Source of the DNA: Pontibacter ruber
GTDB lineage: Bacteria; Bacteroidota; Bacteroidia; Cytophagales; Hymenobacteraceae
Reading direction: 5' to 3'
NCBI RefSeq assembly: GCF_023630205.1
Contig: NZ_JALPRR010000003.1
Coordinates: forward strand, 806,001 to 870,000
Length of the DNA stretch: 64,000 nucleotides
Under the pieces are notes generated by a model. That model made no database searches, had not been told where the DNA came from, and saw only the letters and a program-made list of their open reading frames with translations. The position numbers and the translations under genes are program-made. Numbering within the stretch: the first letter of the stretch is position 1; each line of letters starts with the position of its first letter. Shown piece by piece: positions 26,632 to 35,369 of the stretch.

Positions 26632-27960
26632 ATGAAAATATTGAAACTACCCGTAACAATCCTGCTCCTGACTGGTCTGCTGTCAGCCTGTAACGAATCT
26701 TCGCGCACGGTAGAGGAAAAAGAAGCTGCTGCCACTGACACGACCGCTGTGCAAACTGATACCACAGCTACATCGGATACAACAGCAAGTGGCACCGTAC
26801 AGACAGCCGTTCAGAACCTGAACCTGCCGGCACCCGATACCACGCACAAAGCCGAAAAGCGCAGCATTGTAGTGGGCTGGAGCGGTGGAAAAAAGCCTCA
26901 GGCACCTGCAGGCTTCACTGTAACCAAATTTGCTGACGGACTAAAGCACCCGCGCTGGATTTACGTGGCCCCCAACAAAGATATCTTTGTTGCAGAAAGC
27001 GACGATGAAGAGAAAAGCGCCAACCGCATCACCCTGATCCGGGACACCAACAACGACGGCAAACCGGATATGCAGCAGGTATTTGCTTATGGCCTGAACC
27101 AGCCTTTCGGTATGCTGGTGCTCAACAACAGTTTTTATGTAGCTAACACCGATGGCATAGTGCAATACCCATACAAGGCAGGTCAAACCAAACTTACTAG
27201 CAATGGCAAAAAGATACTTGATTTGCCAGCCGGCGGCTACAACCACCACTGGACGCGTAACATCATCCCTAATGCCGATGGATCGAAAATTTATGTATCT
27301 GTAGGCTCAGCCAGCAACGTAGGTGAGTATGGGATGGACAAAGAGCAGCGTCGTGCTGCCATTCTGGAGATCAACCCGGACGGAAGTGGTGAACGCATCT
27401 ATGCCAGTGGACTTCGTAACCCGGTAGGTATGGACTGGGCACCGGGCACCAACACCCTCTGGACGGTAGTAAACGAGCGCGATAACCTGGGCGATGACCT
27501 GGTGCCGGATTACCTGACCAGTGTAAAAGAGGGTGGCTTTTACGGTTGGCCTTATGCCTACTTCGGCCCCAAAGAAGACCTGCGCATGGCAGGCAAGCGC
27601 CCGGACCTGGTAAAGAAAACACTTGTTCCCGATGTGGCGCTGGGCGCTCATACTGCCTCCCTTGGCCTGGCCTTTTACAAAGGCACAGCATTTCCGGAGA
27701 AGTATCGTAACGGTGCCTTCATCGGGCAGCACGGCTCCTGGAACCGATCCGAGTTCTCCGGCTACAAAGTGGTTTTCGTACCTTTCCGCAACGGCAAACC
27801 AACTGGCGAGCCCGAAGATTTCCTGACCGGATTTATAGCAGAAGGAGGGGGCAGTAACGTGTACGGCCGCCCGGTTGGCGTAACCCTGCTGCCCGATGGC
27901 TCTCTGCTGGTTGCAGACGACGAAGCGAACACGATCTGGCGCGTAAGTGCACAACAATAA
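26632..27960 (+). CDS. PQQ-dependent sugar dehydrogenase family lipoprotein
   Basis: A 442-residue lipoprotein (lipobox LLSAC, Cys at about 20) followed by a Thr/Ala/Asp-rich linker (about 25-70) and a six-bladed propeller of the sorbosone/glucose dehydrogenase family. Typical segments are GFTVTKFADGLKHPRWIYVA, FGMLVLNNSFYVANTDGI, ASGLRNPVGMDWAPGTN and GQHGSWNRSEFSGYKV. The family oxidises sugars in the periplasm using PQQ, but whether this protein binds PQQ cannot be seen. I use the ATG at 26632, which gives the signal peptide. It ends 20 bp before cysM. Confidence 0.88.
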   Translation: MKILKLPVTILLLTGLLSACNESSRTVEEKEAAATDTTAVQTDTTATSDTTASGTVQTAVQNLNLPAPDTTHKAEKRSIVVGWSGGKKPQAPAGFTVTKFADGLKHPRWIYVAPNKDIFVAESDDEEKSANRITLIRDTNNDGKPDMQQVFAYGLNQPFGMLVLNNSFYVANTDGIVQYPYKAGQTKLTSNGKKILDLPAGGYNHHWTRNIIPNADGSKIYVSVGSASNVGEYGMDKEQRRAAILEINPDGSGERIYASGLRNPVGMDWAPGTNTLWTVVNERDNLGDDLVPDYLTSVKEGGFYGWPYAYFGPKEDLRMAGKRPDLVKKTLVPDVALGAHTASLGLAFYKGTAFPEKYRNGAFIGQHGSWNRSEFSGYKVVFVPFRNGKPTGEPEDFLTGFIAEGGGSNVYGRPVGVTLLPDGSLLVADDEANTIWRVSAQQ

Positions 27961-27980
27961 GTATAAATCAGGATAAATTT

Positions 27981-28862
27981 ATGGCTACTCTGTTAGATTT
28001 TATAGGCAACACGCCGCTCGTAGAACTGAATCGTATCTCTACGAACCCGAAGGTGAAGCTGCTGGCAAAATTGGAAGGCAACAACCCGGGTGGGAGCGTA
28101 AAAGACCGTGCGGCTTACGGTATGATCAAAGGCGCTCTGGACAGGGGCGAGCTTACCAAAGGCATGAAACTGATCGAGGCTACCAGTGGCAACACCGGCA
28201 TTGCCCTGGCCATGATCGCCCGCCTGTTTGGCGTGGAGATAGAACTTGTAATGCCTGCCAGTGCTACCGCCGAACGTGTGAAAACGATGGAAGCCTTTGG
28301 CGCTAAAGTAACGCTTACGCCTGCCGAAGGTTCGATGGAAGCTGCCATTGACTATGTGCGGGACAAGGAAGCTAAAGGAGGTTACCTGGTGCTGAACCAG
28401 TTTGGCAACCCCGATAACTATAGGGCACATTACCGCTCTACCGGCCCCGAGATCTGGCGCGACACGCAGGGCACCATCACGCATTTTGTCTCGGCTATGG
28501 GCACTACGGGTACCATTATGGGCGTGTCCCGCTACCTGAAAGAGCAGAACAGCCAGGTACAGATTGTGGGCACGCAGCCCGTGGAAGGATCGCAGATCCC
28601 GGGCATACGCCGCTGGCCGCAGGAATATTTGCCCAAAATATTTGAGCGGGAGCGGGTAGACAGGATCATGGATGTATCGCAGGAAGAAGCCACTGCCATG
28701 ACGCGCCGTCTGGCCCGGGAAGAAGGCGTTTTTGCCGGCATGAGCAGCGGCGGAGCCGTACATGCTGCTACCAAGCTGATCCAGGAACTGGACGAGGGCG
28801 TCATCGTCTGCATCATCTGCGACAGAGGCGACCGCTACCTTTCTTCTAATCTGTTCGGGTAA
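27981..28862 (+). CDS. cysM: cysteine synthase B (O-acetylserine sulfhydrylase)
   Basis: A PLP enzyme that makes cysteine from O-acetylserine and sulfide (or thiosulfate in CysM types). The PLP Lys41 lies in GNNPGGSVKDRAA; the phosphate- and substrate-binding loop EATSGNTGIALA is at 67-78, GTTGT near 176 and the final GDRYLSSNLF. The 293 residues and the SSNLFG end favour CysM over CysK. It starts 20 bp after the sugar dehydrogenase gene, so both may share a transcript. A large inverted repeat follows. Confidence 0.93.
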   Translation: MATLLDFIGNTPLVELNRISTNPKVKLLAKLEGNNPGGSVKDRAAYGMIKGALDRGELTKGMKLIEATSGNTGIALAMIARLFGVEIELVMPASATAERVKTMEAFGAKVTLTPAEGSMEAAIDYVRDKEAKGGYLVLNQFGNPDNYRAHYRSTGPEIWRDTQGTITHFVSAMGTTGTIMGVSRYLKEQNSQVQIVGTQPVEGSQIPGIRRWPQEYLPKIFERERVDRIMDVSQEEATAMTRRLAREEGVFAGMSSGGAVHAATKLIQELDEGVIVCIICDRGDRYLSSNLFG

Positions 28863-28913
28863 TTTTATATTTGCAGGGGCAGATAGCGGCTCCTGCAAGT
28901 TATCGAATCTGGT

Positions 28914-28962
28914 GACAAGCAAAGTATAACTAGGGAAGCACCCTAGTTATACTTTGCTTGTC
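28914..28962. terminator. long perfect inverted repeat between cysM and the FAD gene
   Basis: The arms 28914-28935 and 28941-28962 are perfectly complementary over 22 bp around the loop AAGCA. Each arm contains the word AAGTATA or its complement. The stem covers the stop codon and last codons of the minus-strand FAD gene and lies 52 bp after cysM, so it can end both transcripts. No strong T-run follows on the plus strand. Confidence 0.65.
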
Positions 28963-30335
28963 GGTTTTATATTCTGGTTTACCCTGAACAGGTTATGCGG
29001 ATCATACTTATACTTGATTCTCACCAGCCTCTCATAGTTGTCGCGGTAAGTGGCCCTGATCCTTTCTTCTCCTTCCTCCATCATAAAATTGATGTATGCA
29101 CCACCGGCTGAAAAAGGGTGTAGCGCATCGAAATAGTCGCGGGCCCAATTCGTGATTTTCTCTTTATTTGCTGGGTCGGGGTCTACGCCTACTACTACCA
29201 TAGCCCAGTTGGCATCGCGGTAGCTCCAGGCCGTTTCGTCCTTGTCAAGCCGATGCGCGGCCCCATTGATAGGGTAGAGGTGCATACTGGAGAGCGGAGT
29301 TGGGAGCGCTGCGCCGTGCCGGATGTGCTGCTCAATGGCCTCGTCGCTCAGCTCCTTTACAAAATCTGCCTTCCAGTACCATTGGTGGCCCGGAGGGTAC
29401 AGCGGGTCGAACATACTTTGCAGGGCAGGGTGAGGTATAGAGCCAACAAAGTCTATTGCTGGCATGGGAAGATGTTCGCGTATCGGGCGAAGTACTTCTT
29501 CAGCCCTTGCAAGTTCACCTACATAGCACCAGACCACTCCACACATTTTTTTATTATGGTAAGCCTCCGGAAAAGGCGCAACCGGAGGCACTGTCAAAAA
29601 GGCAAAGAAGCCGTTGATCACTTCGGGGGCACGAAGTATAAAATCGCGATACCACTGCATCACTTCCCGGGCCTGGTCCATTTCCCATAGCATAGGCCCG
29701 GCATAGTCTATATCGGCAGGGTTTAACCTGAAAAGGAAAGAAGTTACCACGCCAAAGTTGCCGCCACCACCCCGTATTGCCCAGAACAGATCCTCGTTCT
29801 CTACCTCACTTACTTTTACAAAACTGCCGTCCGATAACACCATGTCAGCCTCGAGCAGGTTGTCAACCGTCAAGCCATACTTGCGGGTCAGGTGCCCGAT
29901 GCCGCCGCCTAACGTAAGCCCGCCAACACCGGTAGTAGAGATGATACCGCTTGGTACAGCCAATCCAAAGGCGTGGGTGGCATGATCTACAAGGCCCCAG
30001 GTGCAACCACCTTCTACCCGTACGGTCTCTTCTTCCGGGTCTACCCGGATGCCGTTCATGTGGGAGAGATCAATTACGATGCCTTCATCACAGATGCCTA
30101 GCCCGGCCCCGTTGTGCCCGCCGCCTCTGATTGCCACCAGCAGGTTGTTTTCGCGCGCATAGTTAACTGCCTGTATTACATCGGCCACATCTTCGCATCG
30201 GGCTATCAGGCCCGGATGCTTGTCGATCATGGCATTGTATACTTTGCGGGCCTGTTCGTAGCCTGCATCCTGGGGCGTAATGAGCTCGCCCCGAAAGCCT
30301 GTTTTTAGTTCTTTGATAGTAGCTTCTTCTATCAT
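28947..30335 (-). CDS. FAD-binding oxidoreductase (berberine bridge enzyme-like)
   Basis: A 462-residue VAO/PCMH-fold flavoenzyme. The FAD-attachment loop RGGGHNGAG places the likely 8-alpha-histidyl link at His74. The PP-loop region is VEGGCTWGLVDHA, and GIISTTGVGGLTLGGGIGHL is the second FAD segment; the Cys used for a second covalent bond in bicovalent members is not present. The C-terminal BBE motif NYERLVRIKYKYDPHNLFRVNQNI is typical. No signal peptide is seen. Substrate unknown; oxidation of sugars or phenolic compounds is usual in the family. The stop codon sits inside a 22-bp inverted repeat. Confidence 0.88.
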   Translation of the reverse strand: MIEEATIKELKTGFRGELITPQDAGYEQARKVYNAMIDKHPGLIARCEDVADVIQAVNYARENNLLVAIRGGGHNGAGLGICDEGIVIDLSHMNGIRVDPEEETVRVEGGCTWGLVDHATHAFGLAVPSGIISTTGVGGLTLGGGIGHLTRKYGLTVDNLLEADMVLSDGSFVKVSEVENEDLFWAIRGGGGNFGVVTSFLFRLNPADIDYAGPMLWEMDQAREVMQWYRDFILRAPEVINGFFAFLTVPPVAPFPEAYHNKKMCGVVWCYVGELARAEEVLRPIREHLPMPAIDFVGSIPHPALQSMFDPLYPPGHQWYWKADFVKELSDEAIEQHIRHGAALPTPLSSMHLYPINGAAHRLDKDETAWSYRDANWAMVVVGVDPDPANKEKITNWARDYFDALHPFSAGGAYINFMMEEGEERIRATYRDNYERLVRIKYKYDPHNLFRVNQNIKPTSKV

Positions 30336-30604
30336 GGCAACCTCCTGCTTTAATCAGAATTGCGTCTTACTCGCCGGGAGTTGATCAGGATTAAGGAATG
30401 ATGATGAAACTCAAAAGTGGTGCTGGCACAATCCTGCATTTGAAAAATATTTTACGTCAGGTTATACGAATGACTCTTAATTGAAGCATCAGGCAAATGC
30501 CAATACTCCGTAGCCAACTTTATACTTTGTCTCAATGACCAAAAGGCTATGATTAAGTATAAAATGCCCTGCCAAAGAGCGGTTTGGCAGGTTTACAGCT
30601 TTGG

Positions 30605-30889
30605 CTATGCATAGAGCTGGGTTACTTCTTCCATGAAATCTATTTCAGGAGTGCCCATTACACCTGCTCGTTTCATGGCTGCATTCAGATCCTCAGAAAG
30701 CATAAACTGCTTCGCTTTCTGGATATCGCCTACCCTGAACATTAGAAAAATCTCGTTGTTGTTGTCTCTGTTTTGCAGCAGGAACAATTCTTCCAGCCCG
30801 GCCTGGTCGCGTGCTTGTTTGTGGGAATCATACACTTTTCTCCAGGTGCTGTAGTCGTTTACCTGGTGCCTTATGCTTAAGTATACCAC
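30605..30889 (-). CDS. small ABM/cyclase-like protein
   Basis: A 94-residue protein that begins MVYLSIRHQVNDYSTWRKVYDSH, has LLQNRDNNNEIFLMFRV in the middle and ends in PEIDFMEEV. This resembles the dimeric alpha/beta-barrel fold of the antibiotic-biosynthesis-monooxygenase and cyclase-like families. The start codon is GTG and no ATG is nearby. No function can be assigned; the gene stands alone. Confidence 0.65.
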   Translation of the reverse strand: MVYLSIRHQVNDYSTWRKVYDSHKQARDQAGLEELFLLQNRDNNNEIFLMFRVGDIQKAKQFMLSEDLNAAMKRAGVMGTPEIDFMEEVTQLYA

Positions 30890-31304
30890 GGCAGTTAAGT
30901 TTAAAAGTAGATCTAAAAAACAGTTTCGTCAGGTTATCAGATGGCTGTTGCGGATAAGGTACCGCCCCGTATGTGGTGCTCCCTCTGGGGTGGAGTACAC
31001 CAGCATGACAGCTCAGGGAGTTTCAGTAGGGTGAAGAAAGGTGGTCGTAAGGGTATGTTGGGCTGCTATAAAGTATACGATTTCTCTATGCTTTTAGAGT
31101 CAGAAAAAAGCTGAAACAAATGATAATGAAGAATCAAAAGTGCTGCAGGGTGCCGGCTATAAAACCTGTCTTTTTAAACAGAAAGCTAAAATACTGGTTA
31201 TAAGAATTACCGTACGGAGGTATTTGATGTCAGATCGCTCCCGTTTGGTCGTTATCTCGTAAGTATAGAAACGATTGTGAACCACCAACCAAAAAGAAGA
31301 AACT
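30890..31304. other. gene-free intergenic region
   Basis: 415 bp between divergent genes. It contains AAGTATA copies near 30880, 31060 and 31260 and mixed sequence otherwise. I see no gene, RNA or clear promoter. Confidence 0.4.
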
Positions 31305-31988
31305 ATGAAAGTATTATTTGTATTGACCTCTCATGATAAACTCGGGGATACCGGCAAGAAAACAGGTTTCTGGATAGAGGAATTTGCTGCGCCCTACTAT
31401 ACGCTAGCCGATGCCGGAGTTAATGTTGAACTTGCTTCGCCAAAGGGAGGCCAGCCCCCCATTGACCCGAAAAGTACGGAGCCGGACGCCCAGACCGAAG
31501 CAACCAGGCGCTTTTACGAGGATGAGGACCTGCAGCACAAGCTCTCGCGTACCAAAAAGCTGAGCGAAGTGCGCGCCGAGGATTACGATGCCGTATTTTA
31601 CCCGGGAGGACATGGCCCGCTGTGGGATCTGGCAAGCGACAGAGACTCTATCAGGTTAATAGAGGATTTCACAAAACAGCATAAACCGGTAGCCGCCGTT
31701 TGCCACGGGCCGGCTGTGTTGGCAGAGGCCAAAGCCCCGGGCGGAGAGCCACTGGTGAAAGGCAAAAAAGTGGCAGGCTTTACCAATTCCGAAGAAGAGG
31801 CGGTGCAACTAACCAACATCGTACCGTTCCTGTTAGAGGACAGGCTGAAAGAGCTAGGGGGCAATTACTCCAAGGTAGACGACTGGAAACCGTACGTGGT
31901 TACCGATGGGCTGCTGATCACGGGCCAGAACCCGGCTTCTTCAGAACCTGCCGCAGAGGAGTTGCTGCGCATGCTGCAGAAAAAGTAA
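31305..31988 (+). CDS. type 1 glutamine amidotransferase-like (DJ-1/PfpI) protein
   Basis: A 227-residue DJ-1/PfpI-superfamily protein. The nucleophile elbow is AVCHGPAVL with Cys133-His134, and the acidic partner Glu25 lies in GFWIEEFAAPY; GGHGPLWDLASD (101-112) forms the oxyanion side. This arrangement is that of class I GATase-like Hsp31/glyoxalase-III relatives, which act on methylglyoxal or as chaperones and deglycases, but the true substrate is not known. It stands alone and is cytoplasmic. Confidence 0.88.
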   Translation: MKVLFVLTSHDKLGDTGKKTGFWIEEFAAPYYTLADAGVNVELASPKGGQPPIDPKSTEPDAQTEATRRFYEDEDLQHKLSRTKKLSEVRAEDYDAVFYPGGHGPLWDLASDRDSIRLIEDFTKQHKPVAAVCHGPAVLAEAKAPGGEPLVKGKKVAGFTNSEEEAVQLTNIVPFLLEDRLKELGGNYSKVDDWKPYVVTDGLLITGQNPASSEPAAEELLRMLQKK

Positions 31989-32195
31989 GCTGATGACCCT
32001 ATCCGGGGATAGTTCGTATAAACAGCTATCAGTGTAGCGTAAGATCCCATCATTCCTGTAAAAAGGTCTGGTGGGATTTTTATGTTAACTAAACGACTGG
32101 CCTGAATTCTTATACCTTGCCTTTACATAAGATTCGTTTTATTTGCTTATACTTGATGTATGTACATTAATTGATGCGTACTTTATACCTGACCT

Positions 32196-33050
32196 ATGAG
32201 AAAGATCAAAAAGAAACATAAAGCGATGTATGCCCCGATGGACGACCTGGTGACTTACCGGGCGCTTCCTACGCGGGAGGTAGAGTACATCGATCCGTTC
32301 CTGTTCCTGAACCACCACGGGCCGCAGGTGTACAAGCCCGGCAACAGGGGGTTGCCTTTTGGTCCGCACCCGCACCGTGGCTTCGAAACCTTAACATTTA
32401 TACTTGATGGCGACATCATGCACCAGGATACCGGTGGAGGGAAAGATGTGATCGAAGCCGGCGGCGTGCAGTGGATGACAGCCGGCAGCGGCCTGATCCA
32501 TGCCGAAGTATCGTCGGATAAATTTAAAAAGGAGGGAGGCCCGCTGGAAATTCTGCAGCTCTGGTTTAACCTGCCGGCAAAGTATAAAATGACGGAGCCC
32601 AGGTACATTGGCTTGCAGAAAGATAAAATTCCGGTAGTAACCCTGGACAACGGCAAAGTGAAAGTAAATGTGGTGTCGGGCAGCTGGGGTGAGGTGCAGG
32701 CGCCCATTCAGAGCCTGAGCGACATCCACATGGTTAGTATAGAAATGCAGAAAGGCGGCCACTTTATCTATAACATTCCCACCGAACGTAACATCTTTTT
32801 TTACGTGGTGCGCGGCTCGGTAAAAGTGAACGGAGAAACAGCCGATAAGCTAACCCTGGTAGAGTTCGAACACGAAGGCAAAGAAGTAAAAGTAGAAGCT
32901 ACGGAAGATGCCTACATCCTATTCGGCCACGCGCTACCGTACAACGAACCCGTGGTATCGCACGGGCCATTCGTGATGAACACGGAGCAGGAAATAAGAG
33001 AAGCCTTCCGCGATTACCAGATGGGCAAAATAGGAAGGTGGGAAGGATGA
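32196..33050 (+). CDS. pirin family protein
   Basis: A 284-residue bicupin. The metal-binding motif is GPHPHRGFETLTFILDG (His58, His60 and Glu64 region, with HAEVSSD later), and GAGVQWM-like sequence AGGVQWMTAGSGLIHAE follows, as in pirin and the quercetinase-like YhhW. The C-terminal cupin (about 180-260) has lost obvious ligands. Bacterial pirins have been linked to quercetin degradation or to regulation of metabolism; the role here is unknown. It has its own terminator at 33191-33226. Confidence 0.9.
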   Translation: MRKIKKKHKAMYAPMDDLVTYRALPTREVEYIDPFLFLNHHGPQVYKPGNRGLPFGPHPHRGFETLTFILDGDIMHQDTGGGKDVIEAGGVQWMTAGSGLIHAEVSSDKFKKEGGPLEILQLWFNLPAKYKMTEPRYIGLQKDKIPVVTLDNGKVKVNVVSGSWGEVQAPIQSLSDIHMVSIEMQKGGHFIYNIPTERNIFFYVVRGSVKVNGETADKLTLVEFEHEGKEVKVEATEDAYILFGHALPYNEPVVSHGPFVMNTEQEIREAFRDYQMGKIGRWEG

Positions 33051-33190
33051 AAAAGTTAGAAAGGTATGGAGTTAGAAAGTTAAAAGGTTAGGGTAGGAGT
33101 GATGGTTTACCGCTTTTATTCTTTTTCGATCTTTTCATGCCCTAACTGATAACTTGATTGGCTTCCTGGTTTTTAGCTCATCATAAAACA

Positions 33191-33226
33191 AAAGCTCTCC
33201 CTCTGATAATATGGAAGGAGAGCTTT
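33191..33226. terminator. bidirectional terminator
   Basis: AAAGCTCTCC (33191-33200) pairs with GGAGAGCTTT (33217-33226) across 16 bases, with A- and T-runs on both sides. It lies between the convergent pirin and RluF-like genes. Confidence 0.8.
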
Positions 33227-33249
33227 TTATTTACAGTTGGCTGATGTTT

Positions 33250-34269
33250 CTATCTGCCGCGCTTAGGGCCACCTTTAGGGGCAGCGCCTTTTCTGGTACC
33301 GCTTTTAGGTGCAGTGCTTCTGCCGGCACCTGTTTTGGGACTCTCCTTGAAAGAACTTCCCCGCGAGCTTTTAGCAGGGCCGCCGTCTGTACTTCGGGTT
33401 GTTCTGCTTTTACCGGCTCCGCTACCCTGTGCTCCCCTGGAGGAGTATCCGCCAGGTCTGCCGGCTCCGCTTCGTGCACCCGCGCCGGTGCTACGGCTTT
33501 GCCTTTCAGGCCTGGTATACGTGCTGCTTCCTGTTGATCTTCTCACTGAGCCAGCTTTAGCGGGTTGTGCTATACTTGTAAGGCTTTCTACTTCCTGCTG
33601 CGTAAGCACACGCCAGTGCCCGTTTGGCAACTTGCCCAGCGTGAAACTGCCAAAACGCGTCCGTTGCATATGCACTACTTTGTAGCCAAGGCTCTCACAC
33701 ATGCGTTTCAGGTAGTGATCGGTGCCCGGCTTTAGGGTAATCCGGAAGCGTGTTTGTGCCTCTTTCGAAACAGAATTATTCTTACGCTCTTCGCCCGGCT
33801 CCGGTATTCCGCCGCCACTTAGCTTCTGCAGAAAGTCGGATGTAATTGGCTTGTCAACCGTAACCGCATACTCTTTCTCAAACTTATTATCTGCACGTTT
33901 GACGTTGCGCACAAAGTCGCTGTCGTTGCTCAGGAAGATAATGCCTTCAGCCTCTCTTTCGAGCATGGCGGTAGGTTCAAGCGTAGCCGGGAAGTTGATG
34001 GCACGCACCACGTTGTCACGCACCGACTGGTCGGAAGTAGCCGACATGTTGGACGGTTTGTTGAAGATGAGGTAGACCGGCTTCTCTTCGCGTACGCTCA
34101 GGATCTCATCGTCGATGCGCACCTTGTCTTTTGGCGTTACCCGAACGCCCGCATCGGCAGGTATTTTGCCATTTACGGTTACCCGGCCCTGCTCGATCAG
34201 TTCGTCCGCCTCGCGACGCGAGCAGAAGCCCGTATCGCTGATGTATTTATTCAGTCTTTTTGGTTCCAT
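33250..34269 (-). CDS. RluF-like pseudouridine synthase, catalytic Asp missing
   Basis: A 339-residue protein with an S4 RNA-binding domain (RLNKYISDTGFCSRREADEL, 5-24) and an RluB/E/F-type synthase domain, followed by a Ser/Gly/Arg/Lys/Pro-rich tail from about 236. It follows E. coli RluF closely (EKEYAVTVDKPIT, LKRMCESLGYKVV). However, the family's GRLD motif with the catalytic Asp reads AMLE here (101-104), so the Asp is Glu104 and the conserved Arg is Met102. The NRQIRRM motif is also changed to DHYLKRM. It may bind rRNA without modifying it, or be a divergent enzyme. Confidence 0.85.
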   Translation of the reverse strand: MEPKRLNKYISDTGFCSRREADELIEQGRVTVNGKIPADAGVRVTPKDKVRIDDEILSVREEKPVYLIFNKPSNMSATSDQSVRDNVVRAINFPATLEPTAMLEREAEGIIFLSNDSDFVRNVKRADNKFEKEYAVTVDKPITSDFLQKLSGGGIPEPGEERKNNSVSKEAQTRFRITLKPGTDHYLKRMCESLGYKVVHMQRTRFGSFTLGKLPNGHWRVLTQQEVESLTSIAQPAKAGSVRRSTGSSTYTRPERQSRSTGAGARSGAGRPGGYSSRGAQGSGAGKSRTTRSTDGGPAKSSRGSSFKESPKTGAGRSTAPKSGTRKGAAPKGGPKRGR

Positions 34270-34338
34270 GTTGTTGGTGGCGTAGCGTGGCTAAAGTATA
34301 ACGCAGCACTTCGTTTTACGCCGGTTTTAAAGAAGAGA

Positions 34339-34346
34339 CAAAATTA
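34339..34346 (-). promoter_or_regulatory. -7 box TAATTTTG of the RluF-like gene
   Basis: TAATTTTG on the minus strand fits TAnnTTTG and lies 70 bp before the gene start. A -33 element is not clear. Confidence 0.4.
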
Positions 34347-34500
34347 CGGGAAAAAATAGGTTTACCTATACTTACCAGTGAATGCACGTATAAAGCTGGC
34401 ATAAGTAGGGCTGTTGTAAGTACTCATCCTTCCTGAACGGAAGTATGAAACTAATTTGCTGCTGTCAGCCTTATATAATGCCTGACATGAGGAGATACAT

Positions 34501-34755
34501 ATGCTGGAATATTCAATGTTTGAAAGGCTCCCGTTGCGGAGCCAGACAGATGCTTTAGCCAGGGACGGCATTATACTTGCCCGGCGCAGGTATAACAACT
34601 GGACCGTTACCCTCTATACTTTGAACAACGCATTTGTGGAGCTTTGGACAGGGAAGGAGATAGAAGTTGTCAGTACCTTCAAAAAGTCGGCGAATGCGGT
34701 TGCTATTTTAGAACCCTACGTAGCTGATATGGATGTGCAGGATTTCCTTAACTGA
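34501..34755 (+). CDS. small conserved hypothetical protein
   Basis: An 84-residue cytoplasmic protein starting at an ATG at 34501. Segments LARDGIILARRRYNNWTVTLYTLNNAFVELW and STFKKSANAVAILEPYV are of a type I have seen repeatedly in Hymenobacteraceae genomes as small proteins of unknown function. Overlapping frames on the other strand lack this character. It is followed by a strong terminator. Confidence 0.65.
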   Translation: MLEYSMFERLPLRSQTDALARDGIILARRRYNNWTVTLYTLNNAFVELWTGKEIEVVSTFKKSANAVAILEPYVADMDVQDFLN

Positions 34756-34782
34756 ATAGAAACGAAATAATCTTACTTATAT

Positions 34783-34826
34783 AAACACGTGTGCCCCTGT
34801 CGGAAATGGCAGGGGCACACGTGTTT
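34783..34826. terminator. bidirectional terminator
   Basis: Arms 34783-34799 and 34810-34826 are perfectly complementary over 17 bp (core CACGTGTGCCCCTG) around a 10-base loop, ending in a T-run. It separates convergent small genes. Confidence 0.85.
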
Positions 34827-34835
34827 TGGGTACTG

Positions 34836-35264
34836 CTATACTTTGTTTAAACTACTCGTTAGCGAGTATTGACGCAGCCAGTCTTCGGCCTTTCCTTTGT
34901 CATCAAACACCTCTACTGTAAAAGCTTTGATGTTAGAGTAGAATTTTGAAGCAGTAGACCCTCCGAATGTTTCAGGTGTCGTGATCATGGCAAAGTTCTT
35001 CAAACCAGCCCTGGCTGCGCGTGGGCCCCAGTCATTCAGAACCCAGTCCAGGGAATGGTCCCAGCCTCCGATGATCAGACGGGTATCGTTCAGCACACAA
35101 TGATGGCCAGACTTTGCCAGGGCATTTGCATAGGCTATTGCTCCTGTTTTGATGTTATCTTCCGTCAGATAACCCATCCAGTTCACATATACCCATTTGT
35201 TCTTTGCATCTACTTCAATTGTCAGATAAACTCTTCCGAAGGGATTCCTCAGCTCCTGTTTCAT
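34836..35264 (-). CDS. hypothetical STAS-like protein
   Basis: A 142-residue soluble protein. The pattern RVYLTIEVDAKNKWVYVNWMGYLTEDNIKTGA..., then HHCVLNDTRLIIGGWDHSLDWVLNDW and FAMITTPETFGG, resembles the SpoIIAA/STAS-like proteins of about 140 residues that are common in Hymenobacteraceae; I give only short parts here. The function is unknown. A TATTTTTG box lies 23 bp upstream. Confidence 0.65.
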   Translation of the reverse strand: MKQELRNPFGRVYLTIEVDAKNKWVYVNWMGYLTEDNIKTGAIAYANALAKSGHHCVLNDTRLIIGGWDHSLDWVLNDWGPRAARAGLKNFAMITTPETFGGSTASKFYSNIKAFTVEVFDDKGKAEDWLRQYSLTSSLNKV

Positions 35265-35286
35265 ATGATATTGGTAAACGAAAGTG

Positions 35287-35294
35287 CAAAAATA
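35287..35294 (-). promoter_or_regulatory. -7 box TATTTTTG
   Basis: TATTTTTG on the minus strand fits TAnnTTTG, 23 bp before the STAS-like gene. Confidence 0.45.
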
Positions 35295-35369
35295 ATCAAT
35301 AATCTTTTTCTACGGAACTGCTAGCTAAACAGAAATTAACAGGGCTTTACATGATTTGCCTTGTCTGTA

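Noticed and set aside
33051-33110. AGAAAGTTAGAAAG-like purine tract
   Set aside because: Simple low-complexity intergenic sequence without clear unit.
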